A stretch of 64,000 bases of DNA. Origin: Icerya purchasi (lineage: Eukaryota > Arthropoda > Insecta > Hemiptera > Monophlebidae). Shown piece after piece: positions 45,870 to 56,928 of this stretch. Both the position numbers and the translations under genes were made by a program. The stretch's first letter is position 1. Each line of letters opens with the position of its first letter. The notes beneath the pieces were generated by a model, which was not told the origin of the DNA, ran no database searches, and worked only from the letters and a program-made list of their open reading frames with translations. The stretch is from contig CM077115.1 of NCBI GenBank assembly GCA_039619475.1, positions 415,904,557-415,968,556 on the forward strand, read 5' to 3'.

Positions 45870-45876
<7 letters not shown>
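45574..45876 (+). repeat. 3' LTR of gypsy element
   Basis: By eye it is identical to 40964-41266 over the full length. It is followed by a (TA)n(TG)n(TA)n microsatellite. Confidence 0.9.
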
Positions 45877-45933
<57 letters not shown>

Positions 45934-46801
45934 TAAAAGAAAGAAAAAGGAAACTATTACATTAAATTTTGTATAATATTATAAAACAATATAAAAAAAA
46001 AAACAACAAACTATAGTCAGATTTTATATCAGGTACAATTATAACAATAATTTGGAGAAGGGTTTTTGCTCTTACATAACTATCAATGTTAGCTAACTTA
46101 ACAGGAGAAAAAAGAAATATAATACATATTAGTACTATGTAGAAAGACTTTTACCGAGTACCACAAATTACACAATTATTCGTGAAAGGGAATTTTAAAA
46201 ATAACTCCTGAGATTACTAGAAATTTTAGAAAAAAAATTGACTCAGTTAAATTCGTTTTGTTCATAAAAATTAGCTATCAAAAAAAAATACGATTACTTA
46301 ACTCCTTTTTATTTTTTGAATCGATCTGTATGAATAAGAGCATTCAGCCAATTGAATCCCTACCGCATTTTCGGCTGAGATTAACAATTATTACAGTTAA
46401 CAAAAATATAATAATAACTCATTTCAAAATAACTGACAATTACAAATAAACTGCAATCTGGCCAAGCGCAGATATTATAAAAATATATTTCTTATATTAA
46501 ATATAAAAATAAATTATTTAAAAACAGACTAGTTTTCTGAACTGGAATTTCAAACGTTATGACATTCCAAATTTGCTATGATTAAAACGATACAACATAC
46601 GGGAACATTTGACGACAAATTTGTTGAATTAATCAAACGTAATCCGCAAATACACAGACAATGTAAAAATATACATACGTGTGTATATTAAACAGCCGAA
46701 TTCATTTTCTCAAATTTTCAGTCAGGAAGGGTTCAGAGTAAAGGTTCCAAATCGTCATTACCTCGGCCACGACCTCTACCCTTTCCCCTTCCACGCCCCC
46801 G
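45877..46801. other. Microsatellite and likely MED28 3' UTR/flank
   Basis: 45877-45932 is a compound (TA)n(TG)n(TA)n repeat. Downstream of the MED28 stop (minus strand), a possible polyadenylation signal AATAAA lies at 46308-46313 (minus). No other gene was recognised. Confidence 0.45.
46736..46801 (-). other. In-frame Arg-Gly-rich extension after the MED28 stop
   Basis: Directly after the TGA (46804-46802), 22 sense codons continue in frame: RGRGRGKGRGRGRG, then NDDLEPLL, before a second TGA at 46735-46733. The stop context is TGA CGG. It could be translated by stop-codon readthrough, or the stop could be a recent change or base error in what was the true C-terminus. Confidence 0.5.
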
Positions 46802-46996
46802 TCACCGGCGACCATCCGACATACCAATATTGCTCGTAGTCTTCTCTAAAAATGCCAACGGGCCGGCTAATATGCTCGGAGACGTATTACTTGAAAACTG
46901 CGACATTCGTTGTTGTTGCATAAACATGGCTTGCTGCGGCGTCATCATTGCACCTGGTCCACCAGAAACTGACGAAGGACCCATACTGCCCGGAAT
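46802..46996 (-). CDS. MED28: MED28 exon 4 (C-terminus)
   Basis: After a TTTCATCAG acceptor it encodes IPGSMGPSSVSGGPG through GPLAFLEKTTSNIGMSDGRR and a TGA. The conserved C-terminal block supports placing this exon 6 kb away from exon 3. Confidence 0.9.
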   Translation of the reverse strand: MPGSMGPSSVSGGPGAMMTPQQAMFMQQQRMSQFSSNTSPSILAGPLAFLEKTTSNIGMSDGRR

Positions 46997-49900
46997 CTGA
47001 TGAAACGCGACATCCGATTAATTTTAATTATTATAATTTTTAATACTTCTATAATTTTAAAGTTCGATTACTGAATCAACTATGATTTTATACACTAAAT
47101 ATTAATAAGAATTTTGTTTTAAAATAATTTCACAATTCATTTAGGGAATATATCACAAATCTGTCGCTAACGAAGGACAGTAATTATTCATTATGGAGAG
47201 CAGTTAGGTACAGAAATAAACCGATAAAAGCAGTTAATGGTAGTTGGATTGTAGACGATGCTGCTAAAGCAGATCTGGTCGCTATACACTTATCAGGAAT
47301 TTTTAAACCGAACAATACAAAATTGCCTGTCGAAAACGTCGTTCATGATTATTTAAATCAAAGATCGAATAATCCACCAAATAAAATCAGTTAAACTTCG
47401 CCAGGCGAAATTAACGGAGTAATAAAGAAACTAAGTAACAAGAAGGCACCAGGGTACGACCTCATAACGGGACGCATTTTGAAAGAGTTATTAAGGAAAG
47501 CGTTAGTAATGTTAACCTATATTTACAATGCGATTTTACGACTTCAGTATGTTCCTATGTTGTGGAAATTCGCTAATGTTATGATGATTTTAAAACCAAA
47601 TAAACCTCCTCAAAGTGCCACTTCTTATCGATCAATTTCACTCTTATCAATTCTGGCCAAAATTTTTGAAAAACTCTTAAAAAAGAGAATACAAAAAGTC
47701 ATAGAAAAGAAAGAAGTAATACCAAGTGCACCGGCTGGTTAACAAAATTAAAGAAACATTTGAAAAACAAAGAGTTACCTCGGCCGGTTTCCTTGGTGTA
47801 CAACAGACATTTGATAAAGTATGGCATCCGGAAATACTTTAAAAATGCAAAAAAATACTACCAATTCAGTATGACAATATTTTGAAATCTTACTGAGTTG
47901 AAGTAAATGGAACAGAATCATCCATATATAAAATTTATGCAGGTGTACCCAGGGAAGTGTACATGGTCATCTCATGTATTTATTGTTTACTTATGATATG
48001 CTAGAAACAGATGACGCACTACTAGCAACTTTTGCTGACGACATGGCAATCATGGCAACGCACGAGAACCCAGAAAAGTCCACAGAAAATTTACAAGGTG
48101 TGCTAAATAAAATCATTGATTGGCTGAATAAATGGAAAATAGTAATAAATGAAAATAAAAATAACCACATTATTTTTGCAAAGAGAAAAATTGAACGTAA
48201 CAAATATCATATATTTATAAATAACAAGGAGTTTCTTATTTATCGCGATAACGGTGTAACGTGTTTGCTCGCGTATTGTGTCGTTATCGGTTATATTACG
48301 TCGCCGATAAGCTCAATAGCAGTGATAGCATAGTATATTTTAGCGGCTTAATATAAAATGCCAGGAAATAAACCGGTTACTGTGAATGATATAACAGAGC
48401 TATTAGAGAGCTTTTATAAAGAAAAATTCTCGTTTTTGGAAGAATTAATAGAGGAGAATCAACGGCTTAAAAATAAAGTAGAACATCTGGAAAGGGAAGT
48501 AGACGATCTCAGCAGTTACTCAAGAAGGAACAATATCATTTTACGCGGGATACCCATTCAACCAAATGAAGATTCGGTGAAAGTTGCAACAGAGGCAAGT
48601 GCGGCAGTGGGTGTAAAGATATGTGAAAAGGAAATAGATGCAACGCATAGATTGCCAACAAACAAAGAAAATCAGGCTCCACCATTTATAATAAAGCTAG
48701 TAAGTCGTACTACTAAGAATAATATTATAACGAATGCAAACAAATGAAGATCACAGCTAGTACCTTTGGTGGAGACCCACGGTGGAGGATTTTTTATAAT
48801 GAACACCTAACCAAAAAAAATCAAGAAATATTTACGAACGCAAGAATCCTATGGAACGAATATATTATCTGGTCAAAGGATGGTCGGGTTTTAGGCCGAG
48901 CGAAAAAAGGAGGTAATGCTTTCCATTACGAAAAGTAAACAAGGAACATTCGATACCAAAGTAGATTTAGTAAGTTATAGTAATAGTTATATCAATACAA
49001 TTAAAAATAAGAACGGTAGGGACAATAAAGATAATACTAATTTACGTAATGAGGGTACTACTAATAATATTAATGAAAGCAATGGTATTTATTATGTTAA
49101 AAGGGTAGGAAAATAAAGATTACTATTAACGATAATAAAAAGATTGATGTTAATCGTAAAGAATTTAGTAGCGCTTGCACTTGCAAACGTAAAACAGAAA
49201 CTCATTACCCAGGTAGTCTCGTCAAGACGGGTAATTATGATATGTACCCTTGGGTCGACTCCATTGAAACGTCTAATTATAACTATATATTTAGAAAACA
49301 AAAAAATAAGCCTGTAAATAATAAGGATAAAATATTAAAAATCGCTACTTTAAATGTTAGAACCTTGAAGTCTGTAAAGAGTCTAATGGAACTAGAACAT
49401 GCGTTTAATAAAAAAGGAATTACAATTCTAGGATTAGTGGAAATCAGAACGGTTGAGGAACAGATTATAGAATTAAATTATAAAAATATGCTGCTACATG
49501 CAGATGGTACAAACGGTCAACGGGGAGTAGGTTTTTTAATACATAAAGATTTTTCGAACAAAATTTTAAAATTTAAAGGTATTACTGATAGAATAGCAAT
49601 AGTTAAAATTAAATTAAAAGGTAATAGGAAATTAATAATAATACAGGTTTACGCTCCTACCGCAGCTGCCAAAGAAAATGAAAACAACGAATTTTACGAT
49701 AGCCTCTATGAAACTACCATATAAGGCAACATAAACATAATCCAAATGATTACTTTATGATCATGGGAAATTTTAAGTCAAGTAGTCAGAGGAGGTTAGA
49801 GGAAGCACGGGTAATGGGTAAATATAATTACGGGAAAAGAAATATAAGAGGGTGGAATTTAATTAGATTTTGTCAACAGCATAATTTTAAAATAGTGAAT

Positions 49901-52900
49901 TCATTTTTCAAAAAGCGGCAAGGTAAATTATGGACATGGTTAGCGCCTAATCAAGAAACAAACAACCAGATCGATTATGTAACGGTACAGAACAATAAGA
50001 AGGATACAAAAGATTCTAATACCGAAAAATTCGAATTCCACTCAGACCACAGATTATTACAGTGTAAATTAAAATAACAAAAATAAAAATATCGAGGAAA
50101 AAGCAAATAATTTAACTTAGTAAAATAATGAAAAACGACGAAATCGAATATAAAAAGATAATAACAAATAATATTCAAAAGGTAGGATCTTTGGGGAAGC
50201 TGGTTTCCGTTATTAAAAAAGCGTCAGAAATATTGAAAAGGTTGTCCGAAAATAGTAAGAAAATTAATAGCATACCCTCGGAAATAAAAAATCTGATAAA
50301 AAAAAGAGAAAAACTAAAACGTAATCTTACCGGGATCAAGAACAAGGTGGAATTTAATTTAATCTGTAAATTAATAAAAATAAAAATTAAGGAATACAAA
50401 AGAGATAAAAATAATAAAATGATAGAAGAAATCCTTATGAGCTCTAGGAGTACCAAAAGTATTAGGAGGCAACTATCATTAGGAAAAAGCTGGATCACAC
50501 ATATTCTTAATAAAAGTGGAAAAAAGATATACGACAGATTAGAAATGAATAACGTAGCTTCAACATATTATTCTGATCTCTATAAATGCGAAACTCAACA
50601 TCCCGTAGCTGACGCTATAATTGAGGATGACAAGGACAAGCCAGCAAGATTTATGATGGACGAATTAGAATATGTAGTTAAGAATTTAAAAGTGACGATG
50701 GAATTATTAATGAACAAATCAGATACGGTGGTAGGGAACTTTTGGATAAATTATTAATGATATATAACAAGTTTCTTTATAACCAACAAATCCTGAATAA
50801 CTGGAAAAAATCTGATATAATTCTAATTTACAAGAAAGGTGATAGGCATAAAATAGACAACTATAGACCGATATCCTTAAGTTCAACACTGTCCAAAATA
50901 TTTATGAAATTGATGGAACAAAGAATGAGACACGTATTAATTGGCTATTAACCAAAAGAGCAGGCTGGTTTTAAGAGGTCTTTCTCTACAGTTGATCATT
51001 TACATACTATCAATCAGACTATAGAAAAAAATAAAGAATATCAATTTGAAACTCACTTTGCCTTTATTGGCTACACCAAGGTGTTCGATACTCTAAATCA
51101 TGATTTCTTAATTAACGCTTTACGAAACCAAAGTATACCTAAAGTCTTTATTAACTTAATTAAAAACGTGTATACTGATTTAAAAGCCAGGATAGTAACT
51201 GACAAAGTAGGTAATCATTTCAATATTGAAAAAGGAGTAAAGCAGGGAGATCCACTGTCACCAATATTATTTAACTGTGCATTGGAAGAGATGTTTAAGA
51301 AGCTGGAATAGAAAAATCTAGGAGTAAACATAAATGGGGAATATCTGAATAATTTGAGATTCGCGGACCATGTAATTTTAATTAGCTCAGATGTAGGGGA
51401 ATTAAAATTAATGATTAATGAACTTCAAAATGTAGGAAAAACAGCAGGTCTGACCATCAATATTAATAAATCAAAAATGTTATCACCATTTCCGAAAATA
51501 GATATAAGAATAGAAGGTCATAAAATAGAAAAAGTAGAAAAAATAATATACCTCGGACAAATAATCTCGCTTAAAAACAGGACTCAAAAAAAAGTAGATA
51601 GAAGAATAAGTTTAGTTTGGATCAAATTTTAGTCATTAAAACACATTCTTAAAGGTCCATTTCCACTTTACTATAAGAGTATAATATTTAACAGTTGCCT
51701 AATTCCTACACTTTCTTTTGAATGCCAAACCTGGTCGTTAACCCAGAGAGATATAAATAAACTTGTAACAACACAAAATTGTTTGGAGAGAACTATTCTA
51801 GGTGTTAAAAGAAGCAACAAGGGAAGAATCAGTAGCATAAAAATGAGGTTAAAATACAATTTAAATATAATAAACTTTATAAGAAGAATCCATATATTTC
51901 GCCTCACGGATGGAAGGTGAACGCATAAAAGCACTTTTTGGTATTTGGGATATAAGAAAAGGAAAGTAGGGAAACAACTGACCAGATGGATAGACGACAT
52001 ACAAAAATTTATAAAATATAAACATTTTCACAGAATCGCAGCAGATAGACGGGAATGGAGTCATTAACTTGAGGAATTCTACGCCCAAAGTCAGGGCTTT
52101 TTATAGCAAATTTTTTATATGTTACGTAGCATTAAGTATTATATTTTACTCATGTAGTCATAAAATAAAAAATAAAATAAATAACAATCAAATACAAACA
52201 TATTCATCCGTAAAATATCTTGGAGTACACCTAGATGAAACAGTTACGTGGCTTCATCATACCAAGACAAAAATAACGGAACTAAATTTGAAAACGAGAC
52301 AACTTCATTGGTTCCTTGGACCGCGTTCCCAATTACATATTGTAAATAAAATATTGCTATACCACATGGTACTAAAACCGATATGGTTGTACGCAGTTGA
52401 ATTATGGGGATACGCTTCCAAAAGTAGTGTGAATAGAATACAACGCTATCAAAATAAGGTGCTACGATCATTGGTAGGAGCACTGTGGTATGTGTCCAAC
52501 CAAACACTACATTAAGATTTACAAGTGAAATATGTTACAGAAGAAATAAAGCTGGCGGTTAAAAATCACTTGCCGGAGTTAAAAGGACATGAAAATGCTC
52601 TTGCAACGAATTTACTACAACGATCAGCAAGTTACAAAAGGTTGAAAAGGAGGAACGTTATTGACCTAGCGTGATTATTTGATAAATAAATTCGGGATCA
52701 GCTGATGGGCAGATCTTAAAATTCACGATCTTATTAACATTAAAATAATAAATGACCATATAGTCAGTTCTAGACGTGAAGGGGGAAAAAAACTTGCTTA
52801 ACACGTCTCAGAGAGTTTGTTTTCGTTTTACAAAGTTAGAAATATACGTTTAAAATATCCAATAAAGGGGGGAAAAAACAAAAATATCAATAACAATATT

Positions 52901-54612
52901 TACAAATCACATTCATGTCGATAATCTTCCGTTATTAGAAACCAAACACATTTTTTAAAGCACATTCTCCAAAAATAAACAAGTTACAACCATTAGGTTT
53001 TTATTTTAACAAATGCCGTTACGTTAAAAGTTATTTTTTGCGCAAAATAATTATAATTTAATAGAGCAGCGTTACACATCAATAAATATTTAATGTAAAT
53101 TTCACGTACCTGTTGAGGGGGCATTGGTTGCTGCTGCATTTGTGGGGGCATTTGCTGTTGCTGCATTGGAGATGGCATTTGTTGTTGCGACATCGGAGAC
53201 GGCATTTGTTGCGGTTGCATCGGAGACGACATTTGTTGTTGCTGCATTTGAGATGGAATTTGTTGCGATTGCATTTGCTGTTGTTGCTGTAACTGCGATG
53301 GCATCTGCTGCTGTATCTGAGTTGGAATCTGTTGCGACTGTTGCATTTGAGAAACAATCTGTTGCTGTTGCTGCATCTGCGACACCATTTGTTGTTGTTG
53401 AATTTGTGCTTGCTGTTGTTGCATCTGTTGTTGTTGAATTTGCGCTTGCTGTTGTTGCATTTGTTGCTGCTGCATTTGTTGTTGTTGAAATTGTTGCAAT
53501 TGTTGTTGCTGCTGCGTTTGCTGCATATGTTGGTGTTGCATCTGCTGTTGTTGAAACAGATTCATAAAATTATCTCCTGATTCAGGCATAGGTGTACCAA
53601 CTCCAGAAGTAACAGACGAAACCGGGAATCCTAGCGGCTGATTAGTACTTTGAGCGGGAGACTTTCCTCTACCTTGCACATCGGATAATATATTTTGCCA
53701 GAATGCAATTTTTTCATAATGTCTCTTAATAAGATCATCTTTTCGAGCTAACTCGTTTTTTAATTCGGAAATTTCCTGAAACAATGTTATGAAATAATGT
53801 CGAACAAAAAATCATACTATATTCGCAAAATGCGACTTTTCATGAATGAAACGACGATACTAAAATTTACGAGACTTAACTCATTTCTCTACCGGTGAAT
53901 TTAAAAAGCGAAATAGACAACATAAATAAAAGTATTTAACAAAATTAATAGCATACTAAAAAAAAAGGGCAAATAAATATAATAAAAATTATTTTAAAAA
54001 TTCGGTACTAAATGGTATTACTTCTTTAACGATTAATTCTGGTTTCAGTACAGATAAGAGGAATCGTTTTTGAAGAAAAAATGCTTCCAACTGTCTTCCT
54101 ATATCAACGAACTTCAAAGTCGCCTGTTCAATATCAACATGCACTTCATCTTTTTCTAAACTGTCGAAATTTTCTTCTTCTCTACTTAAAACCTGCATAA
54201 TAGACTGAAAAAAAGTACGACATACGTATTAAAAACTGTGATAATAAATATTTTTAAAATTATAATCAAAAATATATACGTTACTTTTATATGTTTAAAT
54301 CAGTAGAACAATTATAAAAATGGTATACGATAAAAAAGAATTAATTCTTTTTTAAGTAAAGGTAACCATTTTTGAATTTAAGTTATATTGGATAAGTTAT
54401 TTTAAAATTTAACAACGTTAAATAATTTTAAAAAACAAATTCGAATTTTCAGTAACATACCAGACAAAATACTTTAACTAGAAACATTACAAATACCAAC
54501 AGGATGGAGTAAATGATTTAATAAGTTGTTATTACTGCATTTACTAACGCACCATGAAACATTGTTCAAATTCATCTAATAAATTTCCAGTACCATTTCC
54601 AGATGTTGTCAT
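46802..54612 (-). CDS. MED28: Mediator complex subunit 28
   Basis: Four minus-strand exons, all joined in phase 0 with GT-AG junctions: 54612-54553, 54204-54022, 53775-53110 and 46996-46802. Together they encode about 367 residues. MED28 is a head-module subunit of Mediator, the nuclear bridge between activators and RNA polymerase II. Matching blocks are LLDEFEQCF (residues 11-19), LKFVDIGRQLEAFFLQKRFL with SVLKPELIVKE, EISELKNELARKDDLIKRHY with WQNILSDVQG (coiled coil), and at the end GPLAFLEKTTSNIGM, which corresponds to GSLAYLEQ in human MED28. At about 178 residues human MED28 is half as long; the extra length is a Gln/Met/Pro-rich insert in exon 3. The last intron (6.1 kb) carries two nested LINEs. 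The stop is TGA followed by C, with an in-frame Arg-Gly-rich extension beyond it. Confidence 0.93.
48217..48227 (+). repeat. Target-site duplication of nested LINE, left copy
   Basis: ATAAATAACAA, repeated exactly at 52177-52187. Counting one copy only, the Jockey frame runs on without a gap. Confidence 0.85.
48358..48938 (+). pseudogene. Nested LINE ORF1 (coiled-coil nucleic-acid-binding protein)
   Basis: It starts at ATG 48358 with MPGNKPVTVNDITELLESFY. A leucine/charged coiled coil (ENQRLKNKVEHLEREVDDLS) and YSRRNNIILRGIP follow, the entry to an RRM-like domain of LINE ORF1 proteins. A stop at 48745 and a one-frame shift follow. The tail then reads TASTFGGDPRWRIFYNEHLT and FTNARILWNEYIIWSKDG, as in ORF1 C-termini. 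ORF1 proteins bind the element RNA and aid target-primed reverse transcription. Confidence 0.75.
49242..52068 (+). pseudogene. Nested LINE ORF2 (APE endonuclease, reverse transcriptase), inactivated
   Basis: Endonuclease: KIATLNVRTLKSVKSLMELE, ITILGLVEIR and SDHRLLQC, but the usual G-D-F-N motif reads GNFK. Reverse transcriptase: NYRPISLSSTLSKIFMKLME, FIGYTKVFDTLNHDFLINAL, VKQGDPLSP and LRFADHVILIS. Two catalytic Asp positions are changed: the first RT Asp is Gly (FIGY) and F-A-D-D is FADH. At least six stops or shifts divide it into open pieces. The C-terminal tail is present up to WSHxLEEFYAQSQGF. Confidence 0.82.
52177..52187 (+). repeat. Target-site duplication of nested LINE, right copy
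   Basis: ATAAATAACAA, the exact partner of 48217-48227. Jockey coding sequence resumes immediately to the right. Confidence 0.85.
53110..53775 (-). CDS. MED28: MED28 exon 3 (coiled coil and Gln-rich insert)
   Basis: It lies between a TTGTTTCAG acceptor and a CAG/GTACGT donor, with 222 codons. The first third is the conserved coiled coil. The rest is Gln/Met/Pro-rich. Confidence 0.92.
53113..53566 (-). repeat. Gln-rich low-complexity tract in MED28
   Basis: Runs of Gln coded by mixed CAA and CAG are broken by Met, grading into a tandem 7-8-residue unit (QQQMPSPM-like) towards the C-terminal side. Mixed codons argue that it is not a fresh slippage expansion. The plus-strand frames over it are shadows. 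Confidence 0.9.
54022..54204 (-). CDS. MED28: MED28 exon 2
   Basis: It lies between a TTTTTTTCAG acceptor and a GAA/GTAATA donor. The 61 codons include the family signature FVDIGRQLEAFFLQKR. Confidence 0.93.
54553..54612 (-). CDS. MED28: MED28 exon 1
   Basis: ATG at 54612; the exon encodes MTTSGNGTGNLLDEFEQCFM and ends at an ATG/GTGCGT donor. The D-E-F-E-x-C-F motif matches the MED28 N-terminus. Confidence 0.88.
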
Positions 54613-54805
54613 TTTTGAACATTTCTCATTACTACAAACCGGTAAACATTACTTTCTTACGTTGAACCCAAATTTGTTTAATACCAAACATTAGATATTT
54701 CAACAATTTCGATTGTTTATACAATTGATGAATCGATTACGATAATCGATAATTACAAATTATCAAAAATAATATTCTTAATCATTTGAAAAATAAGAAA
54801 TTAAA

Positions 54806-55676
54806 GGTAAAGCCACACTTCAACGAAACGACAACGGAACGATTTTTCAACGATTTTTGTACGGCGTCCTTGAAAAAGTAATAATACAGTTTTAGATGCA
54901 CATTAACACTCATTTACGAAACAAGCCGTTTAACGACGACGATTTCCGTTGACAGCGTTTAGAAAATTAGTTTTGTTCAAATTTTCCGACGGGTTCACGA
55001 CGATTTTTGTGTTTACCACATACATGCAGGGCTGGATTAAGAAAAAAAAATACCCCGGGGCCGAATAATTGCTGAAGCCCCACTTAATTCCTCCCCCCAA
55101 TAATTGAAGTACACATTTTTTATTTTATTTATTCAGTAAATTAATAAAGTCGACCCTTAATAATTAATTCTAAACAAGAGATACGCGTCAAGATTTTTAA
55201 TAGCGGAAGTTTCAATTTAATCATTAAAATTTAATTCACGAAGTATGTCACATTTAGAACTCAACATCACCATGAAAATCAGAATGATATATCGTTTCAC
55301 CATCTGAGTGCATATACTTTTCATACTTATAACTTTCAATTTTTGAACGATTAGCTGGTAATCGTTTTTCAATACAGTGCCCCTTTTAGTGACGCGCCCG
55401 GGCCACTACCCCCCCCCCCCCCTTAATCTAGCTCTACATATGTGACTTGTTGTTGTTGAAGGTATTGTTATGTTCATTTCGTTTTTAATTTATAATAAAA
55501 AAATTAGGAATCAACTAAGTACTTCGTTATATTTTTAATAATTTATTATCTATTGTTCATAAATAGCGACATTACGGAAATCGTTGATATGCGGCTTACA
55601 AACCGGTAGAACGGATTTCGTTTAAAAATTGTTGAAAAATCGTTCCGTCGTCGTTCCGCTAATGTGTGGCTTGACC
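54806..55676. mobile_element. Inverted-repeat DNA element interrupted by a hAT MITE
   Basis: The left end (GGTAAAGCCACAC, then ACAACGGAACGATTTTTCAA) and the right end (TTGAAAAATCGTTCCGTCGT, then GTGTGGCTTGACC) are inverted copies over about 60 bp. No coding capacity was seen. The hAT MITE at 55027-55436 is inserted inside, so this is the older element. Superfamily not determined. Confidence 0.7.
55027..55436. mobile_element. hAT-type MITE nested in another element
   Basis: It starts CAGGGCTGGATTAAG and ends CTTAATCTAGCTCTA (diverged inverted repeats), next to G- and C-rich runs. Flanking 8-bp repeats CATACATG and CATATGTG agree at 6 of 8 positions. Confidence 0.65.
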
Positions 55677-56928
55677 ATAACTAAGGGAAAAAATATCTAA
55701 TGAAAATTCAATTAATTTACTACATAATATTTAAATGAAATAATAAAAATTTTTACTAATAGCTTTTCGTTCATACCGTTTTCGATTTTAAATTTAGTTT
55801 TAAGTATGTATAGGCGTAATAAATACAGTTTGTTTTTATTTATTGTTTAATTAGTTTTTATGTATACTCAAATTTTATTTTTAATCACTAAAAGTAATTT
55901 TCTTTTTCTTGTGCAAAAATTCACTTCAGTTTATTTATTTATTCACTTCTCTGTAATTTACAAATTAAACAAAACTAATAAATTCTAATTTAAATTCAAG
56001 TAATTAATACGAATATAATAACGTAAATTCAGGTAAATAAAATAATTTGAATAACACAAAAACAACTAATTGTTTAAATTTTGAAAATTTCAATAAAAAA
56101 TGCTAAAATGTACGTAATGTGTTTTTTAAAAGTAATCTGAGCGATTCCTGTTGTAATAACAGCAGTATTATATTTAAATATGCACTAAGTAATCAACTTT
56201 AAGAAAACACATTACAAATTTTACGTTCTTTGCTGCAACAGACAGTGGGCAATTTATGTATGTATATATGTATCAAGTAAAAACGAAATATTCCAAATGT
56301 GTAACAATTACACCAGCGGTTTACAAACTTTTACGATCGCGCAACTCTTATAAAATCAATTTTATTTTATAGAACCCTCAGCACCGAATGATAACTTAAC
56401 AAGTAATTTTAGTGATATGTAAACAAAATTTGATTGTCTTCTTTTTACTTACAACTTTTATTACGATTCCACATTCTATCAGCTTATAATAAAAAGTATC
56501 GCAATTTTAAATATGTAAATAAAAGTTGTTTAATAAAAAGTTTTAAACAAATTAATGCAAAAAATGAAATTGTTTCACTGTTCTACTAGAAATAGTTTTA
56601 AAGTCTGGTTTAATGTCTGACAATTGTACATATACATCTGGAATAGCATCCAATTTGCTTCTAAATTTATTTTTCAGTATATGTTGAAAAGTCTGTGTTG
56701 TTTCTACATATATGTAGTTAGTACCTGGGCGAACGAGCTTGCTCGTATTTTTTTTGTAAAATGATGTTTTTTCGGAAAATATACTTAGATATGAATCACA
56801 TACTTCTTAAGTTTATTTTAATCTTATACATATTCGTAAAACATAAAATAATTTAAAACTAATTTATGAATTTAAAGCTTCTTTCCATACAACTTTGCTT
56901 TTCAATACCGAACGCAACAAAAATGTAG
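55677..56928. other. AT-rich stretch, no gene seen
   Basis: No recognisable coding or transposon sequence. Confidence 0.4.

Larger units (their letters stand above)
40964..45876 (+). mobile_element. Apparently intact Ty3/gypsy LTR retrotransposon
   Basis: Two LTRs that look identical base for base enclose a gag frame and a pol frame, with a purine-rich tract just before the 3' LTR. It sits inside a (TA)n microsatellite, so the target duplication (probably TATA) is hard to define. No env-like frame exists between pol and the 3' LTR. The order protease, RT, RNase H, integrase is that of Ty3/gypsy. With identical LTRs, intact frames and intact catalytic residues, it is the youngest element in the window. 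Confidence 0.93.
48228..52176 (+). mobile_element. Nearly full-length RTE-like LINE nested in the Jockey copy
   Basis: About 3.95 kb: a roughly 130-bp leader, ORF1, ORF2 and an A-rich 3' end (AAAATAAAAAATAAA). It is flanked by exact 11-bp duplications. The RT style (GVKQGDPLSPILFNCALEEM, then LRFAD) and the absence of RNase H fit RTE-like elements; the clade is an inference. Confidence 0.82.
47135..52790 (+). mobile_element. Jockey-clade LINE copy in MED28 intron 3, split by a nested LINE
   Basis: The left part (47135-48227) reads YSLWRAVRYRNK, LSNKKAPGYDLITGRILKEL, SLLSILAKIFEKLLKKRI and FADDMAIMATHENPEKS, with frameshifts and a partly deleted RT. The right part (52188-52670) resumes with TYSSVKYLGVHLDETVTW, KPIWLYAVELWGYASKSS and YQNKVLRSLVGALWYVSN. 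The 3' end is ill-defined, near a GGGGGAAAAAA run. It is related to but diverged from the Jockey copy at 34604-36934. It lies antisense to MED28 transcription. Confidence 0.82.

Noticed and set aside
53124..53580. Plus-strand frames rich in Val/Ala and Leu opposite MED28 exon 3
   Set aside because: They are antisense reads of CAA/CAG Gln codons and of no independent origin.
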